DNA from: Pyropia yezoensis
Lineage: Eukaryota; Rhodophyta; Bangiophyceae; Bangiales; Bangiaceae
NCBI GenBank assembly: GCA_009829735.1
Contig: CM020618.1
Location: forward strand, 38,354,894-38,418,893
Direction: 5' to 3'
Length of the DNA: 64,000 bases
A program made the translations under genes and the position numbers. The notes under the pieces are model-generated. The model was given only the letters and a program-made list of their open reading frames with translations, made no database searches and was not told the origin of the DNA. Position 1 is the first letter of the stretch, and each line of letters starts with the position of its first letter. Shown one piece after another: positions 1 through 9,522 of the stretch.

Positions 1-258
1 GGTGGCGGCGAGTGAGGGCGGCCGGCAGGAGGGGGGGGCGGGGGAGCGTGTGGGAAAACCGACCGGGAATGGGCCGAGGCGGGGCGGGCGGGGTGGGGCG
101 CTGTCGTGGGCCACAAACAACGTTACAAAACTGGCCGGCAAAGGAAGACAAACGAGAGAGAAGAAAAAAAAAAAAAAAGAGGACAAGGAAACAAGGGAGT
201 GGCGGCGGGTCAACGGGGGTGGCCGCCCTGCCCCCCCGGGCGCTGCGGCTCCTCCCAG
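1..258. other. 3' flank of the zinc-finger gene, no gene seen
   Basis: GC-rich stretch with an A-run near 165-178. Long open frames here are antisense shadows of the zinc-finger gene or low complexity. Nothing supported. Confidence 0.4.
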
Positions 259-2529
259 TCAAGGCCAAGGCCGCCCCCCCTCCCGGGGGGCGTCCCCCTC
301 CATGCTGTCCCCGCTGCCCGGCCGGACGGGCGGCGGCCACGCCGCGACGGGCGACAGGTCCAGCGACGACGTGATGTGTGGGGAGCCCAGCAGCGACCGC
401 CCACCCGCGGCGCTGCCATGCCCGCTGCCGCGGCCGCCACTGCCACCGCTGCCGCCGCCGCCACTCCCGCCGAGCCCGCCGTACGCGCTGCCGAGACTGC
501 CCGCCGACAGGCCCGCTGACCACAGGCCAAGCGACGGGATGCCCGCGCCGGCCCTGCCGCCCACGGCGCTCCCCGCGGCGCTGCCCCCCCCGCCGACGCT
601 GCCGCTCATGCTGAGGCTGCCGCTGCCACGCGTCCGGCCCACAAACGAGGTCAGGTTGCCCGCCAGGTTGATGTCCGCCGGCGACACGAGCGCCACCGCC
701 GCCACGTTGCTCGCAACGACGGCGGTGGTGGCCAGCCGCGCCGACAGGGTGTTGACAAACGAGTCCTCCCGGGGGGACCGCGACGCGTAGCCGCCCTCCT
801 CAATACGCGACAGCGACCGCATGATGCTGCTGCCGCGGCGGGAGGAGGAACCCCCCCCGCGGGTACCCGACGAGTTGGGCGTCGGGAACGCGTCGGGGAG
901 GTCCGCCCCGCCCGCCCCACGGTCGCGGTCGCCGCTGCCGCCGCCACCGCCGCCGCCTGCGTCGGCGGTGCCACCCACCGCAGACGGCTCGTCCCGTCCC
1001 CTGCCCTTGATGGCCGTAAAGAGCTCCGCCGGCGGGTCCGCCCGCACACTGCGCTGGCGAGTCGCGTCTGGCGGTTCGCCGCTGCCGTCGGGCAGCTGCG
1101 CAAAAATGTCGCTGATGGGGAAGGGCGACGAGAGGGTGGGCGGCACGGGCGACGCGACGCCCTGCTCGTTCAACGACAGCTCCGCGGCGCTCTCCGCAAA
1201 GTTAATCATAAAGTCGGGCATCATGCCCGTGTTGAGGAGCGCCATGAGCTGCTGAGGGTTCGCGTTCAGCTGCGCCATCAGCTCATCCGATATGCCACCG
1301 CCACCGGCGTCCACACCACCGCCACCCCCACCCACCGCCGCCGCCTGCTGGGCCGCGACCGTTGACAGAACGCCCGACATCATGGTACGGTCAAACTCAG
1401 ACTGGTGCTCTGTCCGGGACGCGTCGGCGGCCTGCGCAAACGCCTCAAACATGCCCTGCGATGCGCGGGGAGCCGGTGCCGCCACGGGCGCGCCATACCG
1501 CAGCCGCAGGCTCCCCGCTGGCCGTACCGTGCGCGGGGGGCCAGACCCAGACGTCAGCGGAGGCAGCGACGGCAGCGGCGACAGCGACGGCAGCGGCGAC
1601 GGTAGCGTCGATAGCGGCGGTGCCGACGCCAGAGGGGCCTCCAGCGGAGGCTGCGGAGGGGGGGGCAGCGGCGGCTCATCGGCCGGGCGTCCGCCCACGC
1701 CTGGCCTGTCTTTGCCGGATGGGAAAAGTGACACAACGGGCAGGGCCGACGACGCTTGGCCGGGCCTCTCTCGCGACTGCGACAGCTGCCCGTACTCCTG
1801 CCACAAGGCCGCGTCGGCGCCCAGCTGCGCCGGCTGCTGCTGCTGCTGCTGCTGCCATGCTTCGGTGGCCATGAAGTAGGCGGGCGCCCCGCCAACCTGC
1901 CCGGCGGGGTCGCCCATCCCAGCTGGCACCCCATAGAGGGGCGCTTCATCGGCGGGGGCCACCACCCCATAGCCACCGCCGCCGCCGTTGGCACCTTCGT
2001 AATCCCCGCCATAGCCGTAGGGTGGCACCCCGGTCGCTCCCGCCCCGGCACTCAACGCCTGAGGAGGCGCAGTGGCGATGCTAACGGGCGACATGGAGCC
2101 GCCGGTCTGTGGCGGCGGCGGCCGTGTCGCCCCAGACGGTGCGTACGACGACGGTGCGTCCGAATCGATGGGCGAGCCGCCGGCTCCGACGACCCCAGCG
2201 GCCGGTCGCGGCGGTGCCATCACCGGCGGTGGCGCATCGGGCAGGCCTGGGTAGCCTGGCGGTGGCATGGGCGGTAGCATGGACCCCACAGCGTAGAGCC
2301 CACCACCCCCCGTGTGGCCCATCATAAACGCGTCGGGCAGGTCGCCACCGTCGTCGTCTTCCTCCTCATCGCCATCACTCGTCGCAGTGGCGCCCGTGTA
2401 GCCAAGGGGAGGTGGCATATGCATTCCCGGCGTCGGCGGGTAGGGCAGGTGATACGCCAACGCGCCACTGCCATTACCGACCGCCGGGTCGGCGGTGCCT
2501 CCTTCATCTCGGCCGCCAAAACGCGAGGA

Positions 2530-2567
<38 letters not shown>

Positions 2568-3398
2568 GGAGTGGCGCCTGCAATGAGTGCGGCGGCGGCG
2601 GTGGTGGCGGCGGCGGCGGTGGCGTCAGGCCCGACGTGGACGGGGGAAGCATGTTTGGCGGCCGCGGTAGCAATGGCCGCAGGGCCAGGGGCGGCTTACC
2701 AGCTACCCCCCCGGCGCTTCCACCTGCGCCGGTGCTCGCCGCGCCCGCCACGGGGCGCGCACGATCACGGCGCGACGGGGCAGCGGCTGCCGCCGCGGAG
2801 CCGTCATACACCACCCATGACTTGTCTGCTTTTTGACACGCCGCCATCGCTACCGACTGTCGGCGCAGGTGGGTGCGCTGGTGGGAGTTGAGGCAGGACT
2901 TCCATTTGAACCGCTTGTCTGTCAGCGGAGAGGGGCACACCCGTGGATAACGGAAAAAGATGGAAGGCGGAGGGGGGAAGGGGAGGGTGAGGGAGCAGAC
3001 ACACAAGCTCATAGCGTGAGAATGCGCGACAAAGTGGCCACCCATCATCCCCGCTCCCCACCGGTCCACCACAAGCACACCGACCGGTCTTCCGCCTCCT
3101 CCACGACGCCAACACAAATTCAAACAAACCCACACAAACCACCCTCTCCCGGCCCTCCTGTCCCCTCCCCCCCCCCAGCAAAAAAAAACGTACAGCACGC
3201 CGGCTCCAGGCACACATACGGCTCCAGCCCCGAGTGGATGCGCGCATGCGCGCGGAGGTTGGACCGCCGCGTAAAGGTCTTGGTACACCCCGGCTGGCTG
3301 CAGTTGTAAGTGACGCCCGCGGGCTTGGTGACGCCGCCGCCCGCGCCCGCACCAGCGGCAAGGCCCACCGTCCCGGCCGCCCGAGGGCGGCCCCCCAT
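259..3398 (-). CDS. C2H2 zinc-finger protein with long low-complexity C-terminal region (two exons)
   Basis: Likely nuclear DNA-binding regulator. Finger 1 lies in exon 1 (3194-3398) with C-x4-C-x12-H-x3-H. Finger 2 is split by an intron (2919-3193, donor GTACGT, acceptor CTGACAG). Splicing joins TGC-T to AC-AAG and rebuilds a perfect C-x4-C-x12-H-x3-H finger ending SHQRTH, which is strong evidence for the intron. Exon 2 (259-2918) encodes about 885 residues of Pro-, Gly-, Ala- and Gln-rich sequence, including a run of Gln near the middle and Pro runs just after the fingers. The product is about 954 aa from the ATG at 3398. That start is the first Met in frame before finger 1; an upstream exon is possible because the GC-rich region to 4.6 kb stays open. 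The 1438-codon continuous frame reads through the intron in the wrong phase for finger 1 and is not the protein. Confidence 0.75.
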
Positions 3399-4000
3399 TG
3401 AGGCTCGCACCGGCAGGACAAGACAAGAGGGGGAAGGAAGCCCGCAACGACGGGGAGCCAGGGAGGGATGAGGATGGACGATAGCGGGAAGGAGAGGCAG
3501 CAGCAGCGGCAGAGGTGCCAAAAGAGAGGGCCAAAAGAGTGGGCCAAAAGAGTGGGCGTGGCCTCTCCCCACCACACCGACCTCCCGCGCGCAAAGTGGC
3601 GGTCACTCTGCGACGGCCCCGCCCCCTCTCTCCGCCTCCCACCCACGTCAGCCGCCCGCCACAACGTGGTCGATGCGGACCGGCTGGCAAACCGGCAGGC
3701 GGGCGCCCGGTGTAGCTTCGGTGGTCAGGTCGGCACGCGCGTGCTCGCCGGGCATGCCGTCGCAGCTCGCGGGTCCAAGGCACGTGCAGAGGGGCGCGGG
3801 GGGAGAGGGGGGGGGGGGGGGTAGCGGGAAGGCCGGCGTGCAGGGAATGGGGGCAGGGAGGACGCCGAGACGGCCAGGCGGGAGGACCAGTGGGGCGGGG
3901 AGGGGGGAGGGGGCCAGCGGCGCAACGCCCACAGGGTTGTGGGGAGCGGAAGAGAGGGGGGGGGGGGGGGGGGGAGGAGCGTAGAGGGAGCTGACAGCGT

Positions 4001-4040
4001 GGATGGATGGATGGGTGGGTGGGTGGGTGGGTGGGTGGGT
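4001..4040. repeat. GGAT/GGGT tetranucleotide microsatellite
   Basis: Ten tetranucleotide units in a row: GGAT/ggat units shifting to GGGT units, in the region upstream of the zinc-finger gene. Confidence 0.9.
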
Positions 4041-4702
4041 GATGCGGGTGGGTGGGGGAGGTGCACAGATGAGAAAAAAGGGAGGGGGGAAGCGCAGACG
4101 CTACGGTGCGTGTAGCCGCCCGTCGCAGCGCCGCGTGCAAACGGGGGGGGGGGGGAACGGGGGGGGGGGGAACGGGGGGTGGGGGTGGGGGAGGGAGCCG
4201 ACGCAGACTGGCGGCGGGACGGCACGACGCACGGCCGCGCCACGGCGACGGGGGGGGGGGAGAAGGGGAGGGGAGTGGTAGGGGGGCGCACCGGCGAAGC
4301 GGGGGGGGGGGGTTGGGTTGTGCTGGGGCCGACGCGCGTGGCGGCCCCGCGGATCTGGCAGCTGGCCAACCGGTGCGCGGCGGCCGGGCCACCCTACACG
4401 CCGCCACGGGTGTTCGTTGGGGGGGTGGGTGGGGGGGGGGGTCGCGCCGCACAGAGACCGCGGGAGTGCGCAGATGGGCGGGGGGGGGGAAGGGCGGGAC
4501 GGGGAAGTGGAGGTGGGGCCGACGCGCGTAGTATGTTCCGTATGTAGAGTACTGTACGCGTCGCGTCAACCGCACCCCCCCACCAAGCTATGTAGCTACA
4601 CAATAGCGCACCAGGTCAACGACGGGCCGCGTTGGCAGTCGCGGCTGGGCAAGGTGGACGGCGGGGGGGGGCGGGAAGGGGGGGTGAGATACAGTATCTT
4701 GA

Positions 4703-4841
4703 GTGCCAGTCAGGTAGTCAGATATAGTTGTGCCAGTCAGGTCGATAGATAGTGCCAGTCAGGTAGGGAGATAGGAATCTAGGCATATTGTGCCACTCAG
4801 ACATGTTTGTTGTGCCGGTCAGACAGTTCCAGTCAGGTGCC
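4703..4841. repeat. degenerate tandem repeat with core GTGCCAGTCAGGTAG
   Basis: About six degenerate copies of GTGCCAGTCAGGTAG (later copies GTGCCACTCAGAC, GTGCCGGTCAGAC and TTCCAGTCAGGTG), spaced 17-37 bp. The spacer often contains GATA. Function unknown; it could be a regulatory cluster or a decayed minisatellite. Confidence 0.7.
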
Positions 4842-5206
4842 TGTGTATTTACTGTTCAATTAATACAATGGGGAGCAGTATTTGTAATCAAGTCGTGGAT
4901 GTGTGCTGGGATAACCTGAAGCTGAGGGAGTGTCACCCAGGAGCTGGGGAGCGCATCCTCTTCCTCGCGACGAGACTCTCCACGGCGGGGGGGCATCGAA
5001 CGAGATGCTCGCCTCCCCGGCTTTGGCATAGCTGATGCCTCTTTGCTACAAAGACTCAACTTGGTCTCCCAGTGCGGGCACCTTTGTCTCTCCTTCCCCC
5101 TTCTCCCCGCCGCCAAACACAACCGCCACGATGCTTCGGGTGGAGAGGCTCGAGCACGCGTCCTGGGAGGTTTGTCGGCCGCCAGTACAGTCAATCCCCG
5201 ACCTTG

Positions 5207-5631
5207 TATTGCAGGCGTCCCAATTTTGGCGGTGTGCTCGAAGACAAGAGTTCAACAGCGGTTGACCAATGGCGTGCATCAGATCTTGCTGTCGCGACCA
5301 ATGGCAGCCTTGGAGCGGGGTCCGTTGTTGTGCAAACAGAGCGATCGGAGATTGCCGACCGATTTCTGAGCCGATCTGCCGGAGAATCGAGAACGACTGA
5401 GCCTCCCAACTGTTCCTGCCCAGGACTCTCCTGAGATCGAGGAAAAAGAGGGGAGATCGTTGGAAAGAACAACAGTATTCTGGCCAATGAGCTCTCTGAT
5501 GGAGAAGCCTCAGGACATGGGGCCGATCGCGTACTTCTGGGATCCGAGAGCTTATGCATTACTGCGCCGTTCTCACGCCCTTCTCAAACGTCATTGGCTG
5601 ACGTGCTGTCAGCCACCTATTGTTGTGCAGT
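5207..5631. repeat. left part of a MITE-like element split by the hAT insertion
   Basis: The segment begins TTGTATTGCAGGCGTCCC followed by AATTTTGGCGGTGTG. Its inverted copy lies at 12748-12786, directly right of the hAT element. Removing the hAT joins 5207-5631 to 12743-12786, giving a ~470 bp element with ~30 bp inverted ends (one mismatch, one indel) and no coding capacity. No clear target duplication for the MITE itself was found. Confidence 0.65.
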
Positions 5632-5651
5632 AGGCTTGGGTATCACGCGCC
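5631..5651 (+). repeat. hAT left terminal inverted repeat
   Basis: TAGGCTTGGGTATCACGCGC plus C, a perfect inverted match to 12714-12734. The target duplication TGTGCAGT overlaps its first base. Confidence 0.9.
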
Positions 5652-5757
5652 GCACGTGATGTAAGATCACGTATTTTGCGTGATCCCATGCGTGATTTAG
5701 CGCGTGATCACACGTCACGCCCCGCCAGAAAGGGCGTGATTGGGGGCGTGATTAGGA
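5636..5757. promoter_or_regulatory. hAT left subterminal repeat cluster
   Basis: At least eight copies of GTGAT/ATCAC, mostly as GCGTGAT in both orientations, within about 120 bp of the left end. hAT transposases are known to bind short subterminal motifs of this kind (for example in Ac), so these are probable transposase-binding sites; that role is inferred. Confidence 0.65.
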
Positions 5758-6378
5758 GTTAAGTATACCATACAAATACTACATCTCACGTGGAAACCGG
5801 CTATAATTGCACAGTGCCTCTGCCCTCCTCCCAGTGGTCCTCCCGCATGTCCGCCGTCAAGAAGCAGCGTCCAGCACACCGCGGACGACGCCGTGCGTCC
5901 GCTTCGGCGATGCGCACCCCGACGCCGGCGCCCATGTCGCCGGCAGCCGCCGCGGCGCCGGCAGCGTCCGCCGTCGCGCCCGCCGGCATGGATGGCAGCG
6001 GCGGTGGTGGCGGCGGCGGTGGTGGCGGCGGCGGCGGTCGAAGCTGCGTCAGCGGCGGCGGCGGCGGCGGCGGTGACCGCGACCGCGGGGGCGGTGGCGG
6101 TGGCGGGCTGCCCGCGGGGCGCGCCAAGTCGCCCCCGGCGAGCAATGGCGCGGCGGGGGTGTGCCCCCCGCTGCTGGCGTCCTCTCCCCCTCCACCAGAC
6201 CGACCCCCTCCCCCTAGAATCGCAACGGCGGTGGTGGCGGCAGCAGTGGCCGCAGCAGCGGTGGTGGTGGCGGCGGTGGCGGCAGCGGTCGTGGCGGCGG
6301 CGGCGGCAGTGGTGGTGGTGGCGGCGGCGGCGCTCACCGGCTGTCGCGGTCGGCGTCCCCCCCCCCCTCCCCCGCCTT

Positions 6379-6700
6379 TCCACCTCCTACGCGCGGGCGC
6401 TCAACGACCGGCTTGCCCTCCCCCTCCTCCGCCGCTCCCTCGCCGCCCTCTTTGCCCCCCACGGGCGGGTGCTCTTCATCTTGGCGGGCCACGCGCGCCG
6501 CATGCGCGGGTAGGCGTGGGTGACCGTTGCGGGTAGGCATGGGTGGCCTTTGCGTCCGCGGCCGACGCGGCCGCCGCCGCCGCCGCCGTGCACGGCACCC
6601 TCTTTCTTGGCGTGCCTCTGGGCGTGGCGCCCGCGCACGCGTGGAGCGACGCGGCGGCCAGGGCGGACGGGAGCTACGTCAAGGGTGCCCGCCTGCGGGC
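6379..6700 (+). pseudogene. U1A/U2B''-like RRM gene fragment inside the hAT element
   Basis: U1A/U2B'' (SNF family) proteins bind U1 or U2 snRNA hairpins in the spliceosome through an N-terminal RRM. Here one frame (from 6379) reads YARALNDRLALPLLRRSL then AALFAPHGRVLFILAG and ARRMRG. A second frame (from 6537) continues AWVAFASAADAAAAAAAVHG, then TLFLGVPLGVAPAHAWSDAA. Aligned to U1A this covers the [20 protein letters not shown] helix region, KMRGQAFVIF (RNP1) and the post-RRM segment. The expected Gln of MRGQAF is a TAG stop, and a 25 bp near-duplicate (about 6505-6553) with a second TAG separates the two halves in different frames. A possible start is ATG 5847 (MSAVKKQRP), but that lies in a third frame. 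I call it a damaged captured gene; a tiny unusual intron is a weaker alternative. Confidence 0.6.
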
Positions 6701-9330
6701 GCCGCCGCCGCGGCCACCGTTCCAGGGGTGGGGGGGGGCGGACGCGAAGCGCTCGCGCAGGGGGGACGCCCCGGGGGGGGGACGGGTGCACATGGACGTG
6801 GACGCTCGGGGGGGGGGGGGGGGGGCGGCGTCGCTGGCCGCCGCGGCGGCCGCCGCCGCGTCACCCAGTGCGGCAGCCGGCGGTGGCGCACCTCTGGCGG
6901 CAGCGGCGGTGGCGGCGGCGAGCGGCTCCCGCCCCGCCCCCCGCCCAATGGGTGGGGACACTGCTCCTCCCGGCGGCGCGGGCTCTCCACCCCGCTCCGC
7001 CAGCGCCCCCCCCACCCCTGCCTCGGCCGCCGGCGGAGGGGTGGCTGGAGCCAAGGGCAGGGCTCGCCGGCGGCGCCAAAGCGAAGGGCCCCCCCGTGCG
7101 TGGTGGCGCTCCCACAGAAGCCCCACCTTTCAGTACAGTACCCCACCCCAAATCACCCGCCCCGGTCGGAAACCGTGGGGAAAGCCAAGGGCACTGGCAG
7201 CGCTGCACCTGTCCCCGCGTCCCTCTTGTTCACTCCCCCACCGGCCGGAGCGGCGCCCTTCACAGCACGTGAGGGCGGAGGCGGGGCACGACGCCACCGA
7301 CCTGCGTCCATGGGCGCAGGGGAACCCGCAAGCCACTCACAAGCAGCCTCCAGAACAGCGGCCACCGGCGTCCGGTGCCACCGCGCACGCTGCACCGTGC
7401 CCCCCCCCCCATGTCCCCCCTCCACCCGTCCGCCCCGTCCGCTATGCCACCCCCCGCAGAACGGTCGGCTGCGACGGGTGCCGCCATCGCCGGCCAACGC
7501 GCACGGGCTGGGTGCCCGCCACCATGAGGGGCGGCGACACAGCTGTGCAGTCCGTGGCTGGCGACTGGGGGAGGTAACAGTGTCGGCGGGTGCCACCAAG
7601 GCTGTCGCTTGCATCCCGGGGGTGGACGAGTTGCCCCATTGAGAGCAATAGATAAGCGCAAACCTGGGGGATTGCCGCAGGGTGATGCGGGGAAACGACT
7701 CAGAGCCTTCCTCGCCCTCGGACGTCCGTCCTCAGAAGGAAAGAACAGTTGCACACAGACCGTGCCGCCTGGGACACGAACTCCTTTCTCTAGCGCACGT
7801 GCTCCAGCTGCGGCGGTGAGCCAGACGCGGGGGCGGCGCTGCGTTGGTTGGCTGGCGAGGCGTTCCCCCGCTCCCCGACCCCGCCTGAGCACCACTACCT
7901 GCTCCCCCTCCGCGCCTGGTACAGCCAGCGGACGCCCGCGCACCTGCCGGCCCACAAGACGATGTCTCCACAATGGATGTCGAAACTGAGGGCAGAAATC
8001 CCGGGTGGCGCCACTCTGTCGCCCCTTTGTCTCGAACTATGAGTAGAACAACACGCCTCGCTATGCGCATCAATCTTCGCGGAGCTATGTGGTTGTGCTT
8101 CCCAGGTCCACTCTACTCTACTACCGACAGGTGGCCAGCATGCACACCGCCAGTGTGTCCAGAGTTCCCAACTCTGGCCACACGCGACGCCACATTGGAA
8201 GACTGCATGAGTGAGACGGCGGCTACCCCGACGAGGCGTCACGGCCATCTCGGGCCCCCACACCTGACGGGGTAGGTGGTTCATGGCTCAGGGCGTCTGT
8301 ATCAGCGGTCTGCCACTGGAGGCGCCGTAGCCGCCAACGGAAGGGCTCGGTCGGTCCCAGGGCACGGGCCGTGCTCAATGAACGACCTCATATGATTGGA
8401 TTGTGTGCGCACCAGTGCATGTATCTGATAATCTATTGGCCTATAACCCCTCTTACACTGCTGTAAGAGACTGTGAATATAAATTCACGAAAAATAAATG
8501 GTGCGAATGGGAATTGAACTCATATCGGTTCGAACCTGCAACCGTTCATAGCAACGGCCAGGCGCCCTCGTCAGGAGTCGGGCGCGGGCCAGCGTCTATT
8601 CCGCGAGTGCAGGTGCTCGCCAACCCTGCCATGGCCGCACCTGCTGTTTGCCAGCGCTGCGAAGTGAGACTATTTATTCAAAAAAAATTTTGTCCACCAG
8701 AAGTCGTGGTGATACATAACACAGAGATCAGCCCACCCCAGCCGCACATCACACGACCTTGCCAGAGGACGGTCGGCACACAGTGTAGGCGCTGAGCCAC
8801 GGCTCGACTGTGCTGTACACCGGGACACGTTACATCAAGCAGAACTGCGTGCTCAACGCAACCATGCTGTCTGGTGTTCCCGCGGAAAGAAAAAAAGCGG
8901 GACTCCTTCGCGCGACTGCCAAGGACGCGTCACTCTCGGTGGCCGACCGAAGCAACGACACAGCGGGACATACGTGGATGAGAGTGGCCTACGACCCCTG
9001 TGACGAGCTGGCCCCAAAGAATATGCATCCGGCACCAGGTGCCGCCACCAGTGCAATGCAATCCTGTCTGCAAGAGAGTTGCAGCTGGCCCTGCGGATCA
9101 TCCCGCAAGCGCGCGCCATGAGTGAGAGACCCTATCCCCCTTTCCCGCTTCGGGTCTGCCAGCCGGGGGCGCGCATGCGCCCGTCACCTCGTGCCTCCAC
9201 ACGACGCTAGGCCCCGCCGCGCCTAGGCGACCGTGTGCACGTACCACGTGCTGACGGTGGCTTTATGAGCGTGGCTGGACCACATCCCAGGTGACTCCCC
9301 CCACACGCGCGCACGACCAGGACGCACGTC
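6701..9330. other. hAT internal region without a recognised gene
   Basis: From 6700 to about 7600 the sequence is GC-rich with Ala/Gly/Pro-rich open frames that extend the RRM fragment. From 7600 to 9330 it is nearer to average composition, with only short unrecognised ORFs (for example 8403-8795 and 8810-9121, plus strand). No second RRM was seen. Confidence 0.4.
8500..8560 (-). tRNA. tRNA-like remnant (3' half)
   Basis: On the minus strand ATGAG-TTCAATT-CCCAT can form a T-arm with one mismatch, followed by TCGCACC-A as an acceptor 3' strand and a T-run (TATTTTT) like a Pol III terminator. A GGTTCGAACC box lies just upstream. No matching 5' acceptor GGTGCGA or D-arm was found nearby, so this is at best a truncated tRNA or SINE relic. 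Confidence 0.25.
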
Positions 9331-9505
9331 CACACCCACCTGTTCCCCCGCCCTCTCCCACTGCCCCCCCCACCTACTCCCACACCCACCTGTTCCCCCG
9401 CCCCCTCTCACTCCCCCTGCCCCCCACACCCACTCCCACACCCACCTGTTCCCCCGCCCCCTCTCACTCCCCCTGCCCCCCACACCCACTCCCACACTCA
9501 CCCCA
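9331..9505. repeat. 50-56 bp tandem repeat before the hAT transposase
   Basis: Three copies beginning CACACCCACCTGTTCCCCCG at 9331, 9381 and 9437, C-rich, ending 18 bp before the transposase ATG. It lies where the promoter or 5' UTR should be. Confidence 0.85.
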
Positions 9506-9522
9506 CACCCCCGCCTCCGTCG

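Larger units (their letters stand above)
3399..5206. other. low-complexity upstream region of the zinc-finger gene
   Basis: Long G-runs, purine-rich tracts and simple repeats (see separate entries). It probably contains the promoter and 5' UTR of the zinc-finger gene. From about 4550 on the composition becomes less GC-rich. No coding feature is supported. Confidence 0.4.

Noticed and set aside
2-790. 262 aa plus-strand ORF at the window start
   Set aside because: Antisense to the coding exon of the zinc-finger gene, low complexity, arises from GC-rich codon structure.
3399-4575. N-terminal part of the 1438 codon minus-strand ORF
   Set aside because: It reads through the intron in the wrong phase for finger 1 and is Pro/Arg low complexity upstream.
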